Origin: Siphonodentalium dalli
Lineage: Eukaryota > Mollusca > Scaphopoda > Gadilida > Siphonodentaliidae
Direction of reading: 5' to 3'
DNA length: 64,000 nucleotides
NCBI GenBank assembly: GCA_032622095.1
Contig: CP136065.1
Span: forward strand, 214,750,151 to 214,814,150
Shown: in pieces, positions 1 through 12,654 of the stretch
Layout: every line of letters starts with the position of its first letter
Position numbering within the stretch: position 1 is the stretch's first letter
Made by a program: the position numbers and the translations under genes
Notes under the pieces: generated by a model
What the model saw: the letters and a program-made list of their open reading frames with translations, nothing else
The model's database searches: none
What the model was told of the DNA's origin: nothing

Positions 1-1200
1 TTAAGCGTAATGCATTAAGCCATGATGCTTGAGCGTAATTCAGATTTCAATGAAAAGCATAATCTATTACACTTAAGCGTAATGCCATTATGCATGTCAT
101 TATGCTTAAGCGTGATTCAAATTCCATATGTGAAAACTCCCCTGAAGCTGAAATGGATGCAGCCAATAACTGATGTTAGTAACGTTTGACAAATATCTAC
201 CTTAGATGATATCATATATGTAAGGTAATACGGCTATGAAAATATATTATGCTTAAGCAGAATGGCATTGCGCTTAAGCGTACTTTTCAATTTTCAGGGC
301 TTTATGACTAATTTGATTCTCGCTAAATTAAATCTATTTTGAGCGCGGGATACGCTTACGCATAATTAGCTATTAAATGTGAATTTGGCCTCCCATACCA
401 ATATGGGTGAGCCACAAACCAATATTAATTTAGACCGATCTGTCTACATTTGTTGGCCAATCAGTCTAAATAGATTGAATGTTGACAATTTTGATAGGAC
501 ATACAATTTTCATCCAAAAAAATCTTAAAGTTAAAAAAGACATTTGTCAGTTTATTTGATAAAAAGTTGTCATTCCGCTTGACAATAAAATACGCACAAA
601 TTACTTATGCGTATTAAACTGCAAATTATTTGTACTTAAAATTTACGCTTAAGCGCAAATTATTTATGCCTAAAATAAATGCATATGATTAAAACTTAAG
701 CTAAAATAATTTACGCTTAAGCACAAATGGATCATATATATGCTTAAGCGCAAATAAGGCATATATGTTGAAAGTATGGGAGGCGGTTTTCACTTTATTA
801 GCTAATTACGCTTAAACGTAAATAATTATTCTTAAGCATAAATTATTTACACTTATAAGGAATAATTTATTGAAATAATTTAAATAATTTATGCGTAAGT
901 ATGATTCATCTGAATTACACTTCGATTATGCCGAACCATAATTCATTTGTGCATAAGCGCGCGACTCATTTATGTATAAGCTTAATTAAATTATATTTAA
1001 GCAAAATATGGTTCTTCACCTATCGTGGTTGCTTCCATCTCATCTTGAGGGCATCTTCATGAGAATGTATATGAATGATGCCTAAGCGTAAATGAAGTCA
1101 TAATTTTATTACGTTTTATCATTATGTAATGTCTACATTAAGCTTAAGCGTAAGTTAAATTAAGCGCAATTAGCTAATAAATACGAATAAGGCATGCCAT
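1..1200. repeat. AT-rich tract with dispersed CTTAAGC/GCTTAAG motifs
   Basis: At least ten copies of CTTAAGC, usually inside a longer partly palindromic context such as ACGCTTAAGCG, are scattered irregularly through this block, together with many decayed forms (TTAAGCGTAA, GCGCAAAT). There is no fixed period, so it is not a clean tandem array. No coding frame is seen. It may be a worn satellite or the inside of a non-autonomous DNA element; I cannot tell which. Confidence 0.55.
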
Positions 1201-2215
1201 ATAAAAGGGCATCCAAGTTTAGTTATTGGTTGAAAGATAATTATAGAACAACTCCCCTTATCCTTATCCAAGATGCATGCAGGCGGTAAAAAACCAATCG
1301 GTCTAATAAAAAAAAGTCTGATAGAGCGATCAGGCTAATAAAGGTCAATCTGTGGATTACAATTTACACAGATCTGTTTATACCTTGGAAACAACTATAA
1401 TTTGTTCTATCATTAAATTTGGGTCAGTTATCATTAATTAATGTCCTGTTAAATTTTACCATATCTATAGATGGTCAGTTTTGTATTTTTGTCTCTCATT
1501 TCATTTCAAAATTCTAGATTTGTCTTAATATTTTGAAAATTTTCATGTAATTTTCACTGAAATGAAGATCGAAAACAGGAGAATGTTATAAATGCATGCT
1601 ACTGGATGGCTATAATTTACTGTGTATTTGCAGATGAACAAATACTATTAATATCTGATAATATTTCATTAACTAAATGACAGTTAATCAAAATGAACTT
1701 GAAGAAGAAAATTATGTTGCAACATAGAGATCGAAATTTGATCGGCTTACTAAGGCTAAGGTGTTACTTATACCACTCTCACCCACTGAATAATTATAGT
1801 TTTAAATATAAAAACTTCATGGTAACATCATCTCTATAGCGTTCAATAATGTACCCTAAAATTTAAGACCTGTACCTGCACCTGGATCGAACAGACCATT
1901 ATTCTTCGCTGATCGATCATATCGTCACAAAAACTGCTCGTTAAATGTCTCTATTCATGAGAAGGAAGTACTGGTATGTCAGAGTAATGGATTAATATAT
2001 GTATTGTCCGGGGAACATCGTGGTTTGTTTGTATTTTGTTTCATATTCTTCTTTCCGGACTTGAAGCAAACGCTCCGTTGCCAGAAAACTGTTGCGGCGA
2101 TCCTAAAGGCTAAACTTTAGGATAAACAAAGTGATGAAATAAATTACCTCGAACATATGCAGCTTTTATTTTCCCCCATGGTCTATCGACATATACATAT
2201 TCTCAAAATGTCTCC
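1201..2215. other. No recognisable feature
   Basis: AT-rich sequence with frequent stops in all frames. I see no exon-like open frame with good splice sites, no tandem repeat and no inverted repeat. Confidence 0.5.
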
Positions 2216-2219
2216 CTCG

Positions 2220-3950
2220 ACCATGTTAGTGCCACCGCAGATGCTGCTTTTAAAATCGTAAGTGGGGAAAATGACAGGTGGAGAAATGTGTCGAAATGAT
2301 TTGGCTTGCCCGCAAACGCTACGGTGCAGCAATGTCTGCAGCTACGATTTTATCTACATGATCGAGCACATGCTAGCATGTAAATTGTGAGACCATGGTC
2401 ATGTGACAGCTATGGTCGTGCGCGTTGCCGAGGTCACGCCACGATTTTCCTGGTGAAAATCAAACATTGCTTGATCGCTTACGATATGGCTGCGATATTG
2501 TCATGGTCATGCACAATGGTAGTCCAAGTCTTCTTGTACTAAAACCAGCTAAGATATTGGGATGGCGATTTGCTGTTTTAGTCCAAGCCCGCTTGTATAC
2601 CATTCCTATCACACGAGTTACGCCCACGATCTGTGGCGGGAATTTGTGGTGTATTTTACTCGATTTACCTAGCAAATCAATACATGATGCTATATACATC
2701 GGAAAGGCTTACATCTTATGGTCATAATGGTGTATAATAATCTAACTTTAATGTTAAATTACACATAGAATATTCCGGTTGATTGCCACAAACATCGATT
2801 TGTTTCTCTGTTTGTTTACGTTTTAACCGAAAGCCGAAGTGGTCCGAATAAGTTCGGCATAATCCGCTGTTTGTTCTGAGAATTCTACTTTCCGCTTCTA
2901 TATATATAGCGCGGGTTTTCCGAAAAAAAATGGCGAAAACCGATCGCCCGAAAGTCCAGTTTTCTATGTGCTTTCAGAACAATTCCCGCACTAAAAACTT
3001 AATGACATAATGGAGGATCAGAACGGTAGTTTTGTTGACAATTTTCGCAAGCAACTTGTCAAAATTGGAGCAAATTAGAACTCTTGTGTCTGACTTGCCA
3101 TGCGTGTGATGTGCATTTTGACATCTGTGTTGATAAAATAATCGGAGAACCGAATCACACAGTTACGAAATATAGTTATTCCGTTTTAGTGGGACTTTTC
3201 AAACTTAAGGTTAAAAATTTATACAAATTTGATTTGATTTTGTGTGTGCTTAACAAGAGCAGTATATTGCCCTGTTCGCTTAGTTTATATCTTAATATCG
3301 CGGAAGTCCACCAAATATGGGTGAAATGTAGCACCATATAAGGCATATTATATCTAATGCTCGTAACTTGTGTTTACACTGTTTTAAACGTTGAGAGGGT
3401 TCTAATTCCCGTAATTTATTTAGTGTATTACATTTATATCTCCAATGTTTAATTAATCTATTTATTATTTTATTTATTGACATACATACTTACGATTACA
3501 ATGGAGAATTCATCGTAATTTGCGCTGTTGTCCAAAATCTACGGAATATTTTCAACGGAAAATGCCGAACACAGTTCGCGAGGTCAACCGAGTTCGCATA
3601 CTTTTAAAAAATTGTAAACATTGAGGTAAATGTCTCTTTTCGCATTAAATTACCGTTTTAAATTCACAACTGATGTGGGTTTCAGATAAAATAGCATGTC
3701 TTCTGCGGAAAATATCCGTTTATTGTCGCAATTGTGATATTTTATTTCATATAATTGTGGTTTTATTTGAGCGGGTCACTAACGCTTAAGCTCTGACATA
3801 AGAGAGCATATAGGACGGGCTTGGACTAAAAACAGCAAATCGCCATCCAAATATCTTAGCTGGTTTTAGTACAAGAAGACTTGGACTAGCACAATGGATG
3901 CTCCACCTGCGATTTTTAATCGCAGCATCTGCGGTGGCACTTAGATCCAC
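2220..3950. repeat. Inverted duplication (foldback-like), arms at 2229-2600 and 3811-3944
   Basis: A block around 2516-2600 (TAGTCCAAGTCTTCTTGTAC ...) recurs in reverse complement at about 3811-3893. A second block, GTGCCACCGCAGATGCTGC at 2229, recurs in reverse complement at about 3922-3940. In the left copy the two blocks are about 250 bp apart; in the right copy they almost touch. The structure is therefore a decayed foldback with an internal deletion in one arm, not a simple hairpin. The short open frames here lie in the repeat and look non-coding. Confidence 0.6.
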
Positions 3951-3984
3951 CGTGGAACTGCATTGAGATATGACCACTATCAGT

Positions 3985-4200
3985 CTGGTTCTTAATACCA
4001 GCAGAGGCAGACTGGGCCAAAAAAACGGCCCGGGAAATGAATAGAATACCGGCCCATCTGAATGGCACCGAGTGGGGAGGGTCTCTGTTCTGTTCGGGGG
4101 CTGTCCACCTTGGGAAACAGAGCGCCGAGTGGGAGAGGGTCTCTGTTCGGAGGGGTTTACTTGGGAAATTCCAACTACACCCCACCCCTGAATCAGAATG
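3985..4200. repeat. GC-richer patch, probable fragment of an unidentified dispersed element
   Basis: This 200-bp patch is clearly richer in G and C than its surroundings and contains an internal near-duplication (GAGTGGGGAGGGTCTCTGTTC near 4068 and GAGTGGGAGAGGGTCTCTG near 4126). Such compositional islands in AT-rich invertebrate DNA are usually transposon fragments. I could not assign a family, and the open frame on the minus strand has no recognisable domain. Confidence 0.3.
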
Positions 4201-4482
4201 ACTGAATCGGACCAAATACATGTTTTTGCATAATTCCATGTGAACCTCAGTGCTCTGCCTAATAATATCCTATATATTCATAAACCATGCATGGTTCTAT
4301 ATTTTTTATATTCCCGGTATGAGACCATTCAGATATTTTTACCTGCAAATTGCACAAATTCTAACATCTAGCGGTCTAACTCTAGACAAATGCACATGGC
4401 TATGGCAAGAGACCAGGACACACCGGGCTATCCATGGTTGTTCGGCCCGGGGTGAGAAAACTGTACAAGAAAATCGCTAATC

Positions 4483-5100
4483 CTTAAAGGTACTCAATCC
4501 GTAAAGATGGTCCCCATCTCAACAGATTCCAAAAACAACAATCCGATCAGAGGGTCCTATATTACTATTTCTTTGGCTTTGGGGGTAAAAAATATTTGAT
4601 TCGAGTCGAGGAACCCATCAAACAAAGCTCAGAGTTATTAGATATTGATTTTTGAAATTTGTTAATTGCTCGAGATGAGTACTAATAACTGCCGTCAATT
4701 TGGTAACCTGCTCGAGATTTTACGCCAAAACTCTATTCAAACAGACAAGGATGGATAATTCTATAATCAAGTGGTAATAATAACGAAATTTTGACTGTCT
4801 TCTGGGCCAGAAAGAATTCCCGATAATGAAAAATAATAGATTTCTAAAATAGATATCTAACAAATCTGAGCTTTGATGGGTGACTTCCTCGACTTGAATC
4901 AAATATTTTTGACCCCCGAAGCCATTGAAATAGTAATTGAGAGGAGTTTTATCGGATTGAGTACCTTTAAGCATCTAGACTGGCCTCAACTGAAGCATTC
5001 ATATTGTGTTGAAAATTTCAATTGGGGGAGGGTCCGGGAGGGATACGTGAGAATATTTTGGGGATTTACAGCTGGGAGTTACCATTAAAATCTCGAGATT
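4483..5100. repeat. Foldback element with imperfect ~140-170 bp arms
   Basis: The segment 4483-4660 reappears in reverse complement at about 4843-4980. Shared blocks are AAAGGTACTCAATCCG, GGCTTNGGGGGT and ATTTGATTCRAGTCGAGGAA. Short TCTCGAGATTTTA tracts lie at 4710 and, inverted, near 5085, outside the right arm. The open frames here run through the repeat and are not genes. A further same-orientation copy is at 6040-6130, so this is a dispersed family. Confidence 0.65.
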
Positions 5101-8100
5101 AACAGGGTCTTTACGTGGTGTTATATGATGTTGACAAGTTCATTTAATGACAAAATTACGATTAGCCAATTAGGCTGGTTAAACAACACATGTGGCGGGC
5201 TGCATGGCGGCCCACGTCGGTTTCATTTGCCCATCGGGAATTGTGAGTTGTAAGTTGTAGATGCACAAAATTATGGGTTTTACAACCGAAATATAATGCA
5301 GGCAAATATAAATATAAGGAAATGACGCATTTCCGTGACTCTGCTTATCAACAATTCATTGCCCTTTTTGCTAGAAAACAACGCTCCACCTGCATTTTCT
5401 CTGACACAAAGCGTGTTTTGTGGATGATATCACATTCTAATCATCATTATACTATACTATTAGTATCTTCTTGAGGAAATTATCATAATTTGATAAATGT
5501 TATTTCTAAATTATAACATAAATGATGTACCTTTAAGCACACATCCAGCTTTAGAATTTGTTTAGGCTGAAGTACCGTACTGGTACAAATCATTTGCGCC
5601 AATCATTTACGATGAAGTACAAATGAAAATTATTATTAATATGCACTAAACTCAAATTGACTCGGTCATGAGGAACGTCACTATGACCACTCCCCCACAA
5701 ACTATGGGTATTTCACCTGTCATCAGACCATGCTATCAACATGCCCGCAATAATGTTTTCTTTGTTTTTTTAAATCCCTGTATGTGGCAGCCGGTACATT
5801 GAAAAGATTGATATCCAGTACAGTATGTGAAATTTTAAGTGAATCTATATGTACATGTCATTTCATATACTTTAGTGCATGTCATTTTGTAAGACCTGTA
5901 TGTTATTTTTTATAGAGGACGGTCAGCTAGAAGTCATGCTGTGGAACTAACCTGATTGTACGACGTACACTGGACCAAAGTTATTCAATTTACAATGGTA
6001 AGTTTTAATATAAATACTGATCACTTTAAAGATGCATAATCTGATTTGATGCCCCTAAATTACTATTTCTTCGGGTTTAAATATTATTTGATTTGAGTCG
6101 AGGAACCTATCCCTCTGAGTTATCAAATATGTTAAATTTATCCACCTCGATTATTAATAAACAATTGTTGGGAAAAACATTTTGAAAGTTAAAGATGGAA
6201 AAGAAATTGAATCAAGGTGTGCGTGGGTTCCAAAATTGGCCAATGGTTAAAAAACTCAAATGTGTCTCAAAATTTTCTGACTACCCCCTGTTTTTGTAAG
6301 TCTCTGTTGGTAAAGAACTAATTTGGAAGACTAAAACATCTTTTTTTCCATTGTTGTTCATGTTGTAACTGGATGATCTGGGACAATCAAATCGGATTGT
6401 GCATCTTTAACAAACAGCCTTATGCTGTATGTTTGTTGAAATTATGTGTACATTCCCTACCTATGGAAAACAGTCTAAACAAATAATAAACATTTCCAAT
6501 GTATAATCTCTAGTAGAGTGTGTGTTTCTAAGTTTCAAGGTAGGGAATAAGACTAAATAAAATATACCTGTGAAGGGTAATTGGAGATACAAAAACAGGG
6601 ACGGGGGGGGGTGAATAATCACCGCATTTCGCACTTTAATTCACGGAAAAATTATGGCGCTATATAAACTTAATGAACCAAAGCCAGGATCGCCTTATAA
6701 TTGGTCTTATAAATATCCAATAACCTGGTGTGCTTTTAAAGTGATGTGAAACACTCCACTGAGGTTTTCCCAGACCTGCGGACAGAATAATAAATAATCA
6801 GGCCAAAATAAGTTATCCAAATAGTCAGAAAACTGCATCATTGTTATAAAAAAATTAAACTCAGTGACTTAAGTATTGGGACAATCATTTCAATAATGTT
6901 TATACTCAATAAGGTGACCTTAATAAAGTAGTAAATATTCACATTTATGCGTAGTTCAACCGTTGTGTTCTCTGAAATGATACAGTGGATATGGTGAGAA
7001 TTTTAGTTCTTAATCTCAGGTTTTTGCTACATAATTCCAATGGGGATAGTGTTTGGACACTATAAACTGATTGTCCATATACACCCATTTATGCCTGTTT
7101 TAAAATTGGGATGTATTATGTTATACGTATTATGCCACGTGTCTGTCTATTAGTTCACTTTTGGATTCCAGATGATAACTTTAGATAGTCTCAACTGAGT
7201 TGAATGAAATTTGGAATGTGTGTGGTTTGGATCAGCACGTAAAATTCACCAGAGTTAAAGGCCTTTTGTTGGAATTACCATGGGTGTATTTTGCCACGCC
7301 CTAACAATGATTTTAATATTCAATGAAATAAGTCTGCAATATATGTCTTTAAATCTGACTTTTCCTAAAACAGTATTTTATGCATTTCTTTTCAGAGTGT
7401 TGTTCACTGGCATTGGAAACTTTAGTACCAGAACGTGCACAGCATACAGAGGACAGCATACAGAGGAGGCATGTGTGTTATCTGTGCAGATAAAATATGT
7501 TATTCGTCAACTTTTCATACATAAATATTGTACCACAATACACAAGTGTGGTGCAGCCTGTGGGAAGTTAGTAACATGCTATGCTGTGAAGTGCTGCTAT
7601 ATTCATCAGATGTTAATGTAGAGGAGTTTGCTGATCTTTAAATTACTACGGCATGGCAGGTGAAAAACAGATGAGCTGTCATTCTTGGGAATGTTCAATA
7701 TAAGAAGGGTGTGATGAACTATATATTAAGTGTTAATTCATTGCAATTGTTGCAATGTTGAGGTGTGCACAGAAATCAGGAATATACACTGCTGTGGAAG
7801 AATGGCTAGGATGACAATTATTCCTGATGGATAAGTTTGAATTAAAGTTTAATTTCCAAAATCTCACTGTGTCTTCATTGATGTTTATCTCAAAACTTCA
7901 TGCAACATAGATGCACCCAATTATGTCATTTGGACAATTTCCTTCATCTTCAACTCTTAAGTTTGGTTGCTTATGATATGATTCATGAATGCGGTGCCCC
8001 TCACATGTGCAGGCAAATTATGCCTTAATTTAAGGTTACTGACAGCAATTAAATGGTAGAATAGTCCTCAGGAGTTTGTGATTTTAGGAAATTTTACATG

Positions 8101-8735
8101 TAATTTGCCACATCTTGCAGCATCTTGTGGAATTTAGTTCTATGCCAGCACGCACTCTTGAAAAATTCATCACACAATTATGTGAGAAATATTTGACTGT
8201 TTGCGGACCAACTGTTTCTATCATAATAATTTCAGGACTGTGTAAACAGTAAATAAGTGATAACCGTAAACAAAATTACATGTACATGGTCACCATTTAT
8301 TTTCTGTTTACTTGGCAACCAAAATTATTATGGTAGAAACCGTAAAAAATAATGGGTTTTCGTATAATATAAGATTTGACCAATTGACAAAAAGAACACA
8401 TATACATGTACATGTATGTTTGTGGGAGGGTATGAAAGCCATAATATAGAAATTTGATAGCCTGTAGTATGCGAGTTATCAGCTGAATTTTTGTTCTGGA
8501 AATGGAATCTTGTGGCATCTGTTTCAGACTGTATAGCATCCTGAGTCTAAAGCCTTTTATAATTAGCCCTTTAATATATCAATGGATTGGTACACATTCG
8601 TGTGTTGCATATATTTTGTTGAGTATGGATATGGTACAATAAATGGGTGGATTTAGTGTACAGTACCCCTTAAAGATTGCATAAGTATGTTGTATGGCAC
8701 ATTTATCAATAAATTGTGCAAAAAAAGGAACTTTT
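5101..8735. other. Mostly featureless AT-rich DNA
   Basis: Apart from the dispersed copy at 6030-6135 nothing is recognisable. The open frame 7280-7621 (113 codons) has no domain, a biased Cys/Ile/Tyr composition and no convincing splice context, so it is not called as a gene. Confidence 0.4.
6030..6135 (+). repeat. Third, partial copy of the 4483-4660 repeat
   Basis: The run from AAATTACTATTTCTTCGGGT to GAGTTATCAAATATG matches the left arm of the foldback at 4483-4660 in the same orientation. Only the central half is present. Confidence 0.55.
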
Positions 8736-8737
8736 TG

Positions 8738-9065
8738 GTCAAAAACAAAATTGGTTTTGATCAAAACCAGTTGGCGCTTGGTATTTGGTTTTGATCAAAA
8801 CCTAATTTGGTTACATATATGGGACAAAAGTCAAAACCAATTTTGGTTTTGATCAAAACCAAATACTCATAAAATTTGGTTTTGATCAAAACCAAAATTG
8901 GTTTTTGAAATTTTTGCTCAAAACCAAAAATTGGTTTTATATAAAACCAATTTGGGTTTTTATCAAAACCAGTTCGCGCTTGGTATTTGGTTTTTATCAA
9001 AACCTAATTTGGTTACATATATGGGACAAAGTTCAAAACCAAATTTGTTTTTTTTTTAAACCAAA
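8738..9065. repeat. Array of TTTTGATCAAAA palindromes with a ~200-bp duplication
   Basis: The self-complementary motif TTGGTTTTGATCAAAACC and its variants recur about every 40-60 bp. A longer block (from GGCGCTTGGTATTTGG to GGTTACATATATGGGACAAA) is present twice, at about 8772-8828 and 8975-9030. Many stretches can therefore form hairpins with one another. Both strands show spurious open frames because the palindromic unit lacks stops. Confidence 0.75.
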
Positions 9066-9860
9066 ACGTTTAAGAGTGTATCCACTACTATTTTGAACAT
9101 ATAGCCCACCGGCCTCGATTGTTTTGAGTTACCCAACCCCTGAAGGAGACAAGCGCGTCCTTGTATTCATCAAATTTGATATATATAATGTATGTTGATC
9201 AAAATGCCCAATATCCAAGGGTACCGAAACACTGGTCCTGACACAAATCGTCATTTTTTTAGTAAATGGTTCTATATCCAAACACATTTTTCCGTATCAA
9301 TAAAATATTAAGTAACGTTCGCAAGTGAAATGTCAAATGAAGAGAGGAATTAGTAATATTTATCGACTAACAACATGACCTTCAACCCCCAACCTGTGTG
9401 GGGTAACGATTGTGCGATAGGTTCATCGTCGATTTCCCACAAAATTGGTCAATTTGAGATATACCCTTTGGTTTCCACACGACGATCCATGAGATACATA
9501 TCAAGATACATCTGTTTTGATGATAATAATAATAATTAATTCCATGATTTTGAATGAATTACCTGATATATTTTGCTGATACATGTCTTTTGTTAATTAC
9601 TGATATATATTGTAATAAATGCATGATATTTATAAATTTCACTCGTATGCGTATGTGAGCGCATTCCGGAATCTATTTGAAACTGCATCGTATGTGAGGT
9701 ATAATGTACAGCATAGACTACATTTTTCGTAGCAAGCATAGCTGTATAATCTGTCAGATTCGATGGGGTTGCTTTAAATCTCGATTGTGTAATGTAAAGA
9801 CAGAATACGTGACTTCATCTAACACACCAATTGCCAAAGCGTCTTCGATGCAGTGAACGA
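9066..9860. other. No recognisable feature
   Basis: AT-rich DNA without a supportable exon or repeat. Confidence 0.4.
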
Positions 9861-9950
9861 AACGTCCACGTGATTAGGCCGAAACAACCAAGTGCCGAAA
9901 ACTCAGGTGCCGAAACATCCTGATAACCAGGTGCCGAAACGTTCAGGACA
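9860..9950. repeat. Short tandem repeat of a GTGCCGAAAC motif
   Basis: The words GGCCGAAACA, AGTGCCGAAAA, GGTGCCGAAACATCCTGATA and GGTGCCGAAACGTTCAGGA follow each other at intervals of about 20-26 bp. No function is evident. It lies about 100 bp upstream of the first recognised exon of the receptor-like gene. Confidence 0.6.
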
Positions 9951-10042
9951 GATGCATCCTGCACCCCTTCCAGCACAGCACAATATGTGTTAGAGAATTA
10001 ACTTTTCTGAGATTTGATAGTTTTTTATTTCTGATAACATAG

Positions 10043-10246
10043 CTTACGGGAGAAGTGGGGAGAATCAGACCGGCATCTCGTCTGAGTATGGGTTAAGTTG
10101 GGCGAAGGAGAGCGGGGTCGATGGTGTCAGACATGAGAGTTCAACGGGTGTTCATACGGTGGGTCACCCGGGTGAAGATAACCCATACTGGTGGGTCGAT
10201 ATTGGTGCCACACTCCCTGTACGACGGATAATAATTTATAATCGAG
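10043..10246 (+). CDS. Receptor-like gene, exon A: first half of an F5/8 type C (galactose-binding) domain
   Basis: The 68-codon frame is fully open and carries the N-terminal signature of an F5/8C/fucolectin domain: ENQTG near the start, SGVDG (the usual AVDG), and then DNPYWWVDIGATLPVRRI, which matches the family core WWxVDLG...VxxIxIYNR, ending IYNR. The acceptor is the AG at 10041-10042 after a T-rich stretch. The donor is GTCAGT at 10247. Both borders are phase 1, as expected for extracellular modules, and exon B continues the domain in the same phase. The frame has no Met, so an earlier exon with the start and signal peptide is required; I did not find it. Domains of this family bind sugars or other ligands outside the cell. 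Confidence 0.82.
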
Positions 10247-10469
10247 GTCAGTTCTTATTATGTATATCTCTCGTGAGCTGTATATCTGTTCAAATATAAA
10301 TGGAAATAAGCAAGGCATACCAATGTACGGCCATGAAGGGATAGTCACTACTCCACACGTGGTGTACACGTTTTATCACCGGCTTCCCAACTGTAGTATT
10401 GGACTGCGTATGAAGAAGGTAGTTCTGGTGTTTTAACGAAGGGCGTGGAATCCGAAAGAATTCAGCATT

Positions 10470-10622
10470 GAAACTCATAACATTTTGGTGCCCACGAAAT
10501 TGCTCTCTGTAATCAACTTAGAAACTCATAACATTTTGGTGCCCACGAAATTGCTCTCTGTAATCAACTTAGAAACTCATATCATTTTGGTGCCCACGCA
10601 ATTGCTCTCTATAATCGACTTT
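10470..10622 (+). repeat. Three tandem copies of a 51-bp unit
   Basis: The unit begins GAAACTCATAACATTTTGGT at 10470, 10521 and 10572; the third copy has a few substitutions. Because 51 is a multiple of three, the repeat gives a small repetitive open frame, but this is intronic DNA and I do not consider it coding. Confidence 0.85.
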
Positions 10623-10713
10623 GATTTCGCACAGACACTCTCAGTCATGGTGTCGAGTACAATCGAGAACCAGAATTCACAAAGGTTGGGAAATATGTGT
10701 ACAAATGTTTTAA

Positions 10714-11105
10714 CCCTTTACCCAACAGAACGGCCCTGTGCCAACGCATTCTCTTATATATGCGAGTCGACCATAGGTCGCCTCGCATATATAAGAAAAT
10801 GCATTGGCTTAACACATTAAAAATTATTAAATTGTTAAAGAATGTAAGAACAAATGGTAAAAAGTGTTAAAAAAAGATGTTTTTTAGGCCAATGCATTCT
10901 CTTATATATGCGAGGCGACCTATGGTCGACTCGCATATATAAGAGAATGCATTGGCACAGGGCATAACTGTAACCATCACAATGTGGTCAATGAGCCGGT
11001 TCCAATGATACCCATATTTGTATGGTTCTATTGAGACAGACCGAAGATATTTTAGGCTGTTGAAGGTTTATTTGGGCGTTTTTGGCCGGTTTGTTGGGTA
11101 AAGGG
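10714..11105. mobile_element. piggyBac-like MITE with TTAA target duplication and nested hairpin ends
   Basis: TTAA at 10710-10713 and again at 11106-11109 flank inverted ends CCCTTTACCCAACA ... TGTTGGGTAAAGGG, the hallmark of the piggyBac superfamily. Internally, a ~60-bp near-palindrome (GCATTCTCTTATATATGCGAG ... its complement) occurs at about 10749-10806, and a second copy in inverted orientation at about 10890-10955. Each is a hairpin, and the two can also pair with one another. No transposase frame is present, so the element is non-autonomous (392 bp). Confidence 0.85.
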
Positions 11106-12004
11106 TTAAAACGAAATTTTTCTCCATGCAACTTGAAAGCTGTCAAATAATTTTACGAGGCGTAGTTTTTAAATTCAAGAATTAAGGCATCTAAAGCAAA
11201 TTGGTGATCAGTTGGCCAGAGGAGATAATGTATAATAGGTTAAACACATACATGTTGAACCTGCCCAGTATCGGTCGGCGCTAAGCATCTATTCATATAT
11301 TATCACAACAGTGTATTGATCGATCAGATAATCTGCTCACCTCAACGAGACCTGATGCGACGACACTGATAAACTCACTGATGTGATAAAATAACTTATC
11401 ACACGTAGATTGTACGCATGTAAATTTTATGTGGATTGTGAGTGGCGATTTAGGTAGAAATCCACGATTTATGGCGATATTCACAATTTTGACTATGCCT
11501 GCGGCATGGTCACTGATAAACAACACATGAATGATTGGTAACAAGATACAGAAATTGACGGAACATTCATTTGTCTGCACATTGACTGGATTGTCACATC
11601 ACCAGTTTTATCTCATCTGCAGTGGACTATAAAATATCCTCATTTTCACCATTTTTGGCCGAAATTGGACGTCTTCGGCCACATAGCTAACCATGTTTAT
11701 TTATGTTTGAGATAAATATGACCACCTCCAGTACTAAATTTTCTAAATTTATGCTCAATGAGGCCTCTCACTTGCCAAAACTGAATAGTATTTCCTCTGT
11801 CACATTTACATCGCGTTCATATTGTGCGACTGGCTTACCCTTGGTAACTTTATCACAATTAACCCCAACCTGGATAACTTGATCACAAACACTGGTGAGA
11901 GTGACCAATGCAGTCAACGTATTGGCCGAGCTACATGTTGATTACGGTGGAACAACAGTTACTGTTATTACTTACACATGTTTTTGATAATGAAAATAAA
12001 CACT

Positions 12005-12385
12005 TCACACGTTTTCAGATATTTGCGTGTCACAAAACATGTGTGTTTAGGATAAACATGTGTATGTGGTTTGATAAACACTAAACACCACAACAGCTGG
12101 GTCGCACTTACACATGTTTTGATAATGAAATTAACGTTTCATGTGCATGCTTTCATATATGTATATATGTTTTTCACAAAACATGTGTGCTTTAGGAAAA
12201 CATGTGTATGTGGTTTTGATAAACACTAAACACTGCAACAGCTTACGCACACATACATACATTTCCGATAATGACAATAAACACATCACATGTGTTACAG
12301 GAAAACATGTGTATGTGGTTTTTTTTCCAAAAAATAAAACACATATACGCGATTTTCCTAAAACACGTGTAAACATGCATAGAAT
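12005..12385. repeat. Imperfect ~90-120 bp tandem repeat rich in ACATGTGT
   Basis: The segments AAACATGTGTATGTGGTTTTGATAAACACTAAACAC and CACATGTTTTGATAATGAAA recur three to four times with drift. ACATGTGT is itself close to palindromic, so open frames appear on both strands. They are considered artefacts. Confidence 0.65.
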
Positions 12386-12654
12386 TTAGAAATTTAAAAT
12401 GATAAGATTATTAGATATATCGAAAACATAAATGTCCCAGTTGTATACATCGAGTTGTCAGCGAACATCAATAAGCAAGTCGTAAGTCCAAATAGTTTAG
12501 TTTGAATATAATTTTCAGAATAGTTTACAATGTTTTTACAATGTCCACTGTCCAGTTCTGATTTTAAATGTAGTATCTTATTTGACTTATTGGACTTTAA
12601 TAAGTAATTCTGCTGTAAAAGTATTAGTCTGGTCGTTGAGACTCGATTTACAGG

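Noticed and set aside
7280-7621. 113-codon frame preceded by ordinary AT-rich DNA
   Set aside because: No domain, odd composition (Cys/Ile/His/Tyr), and no splice-site support.
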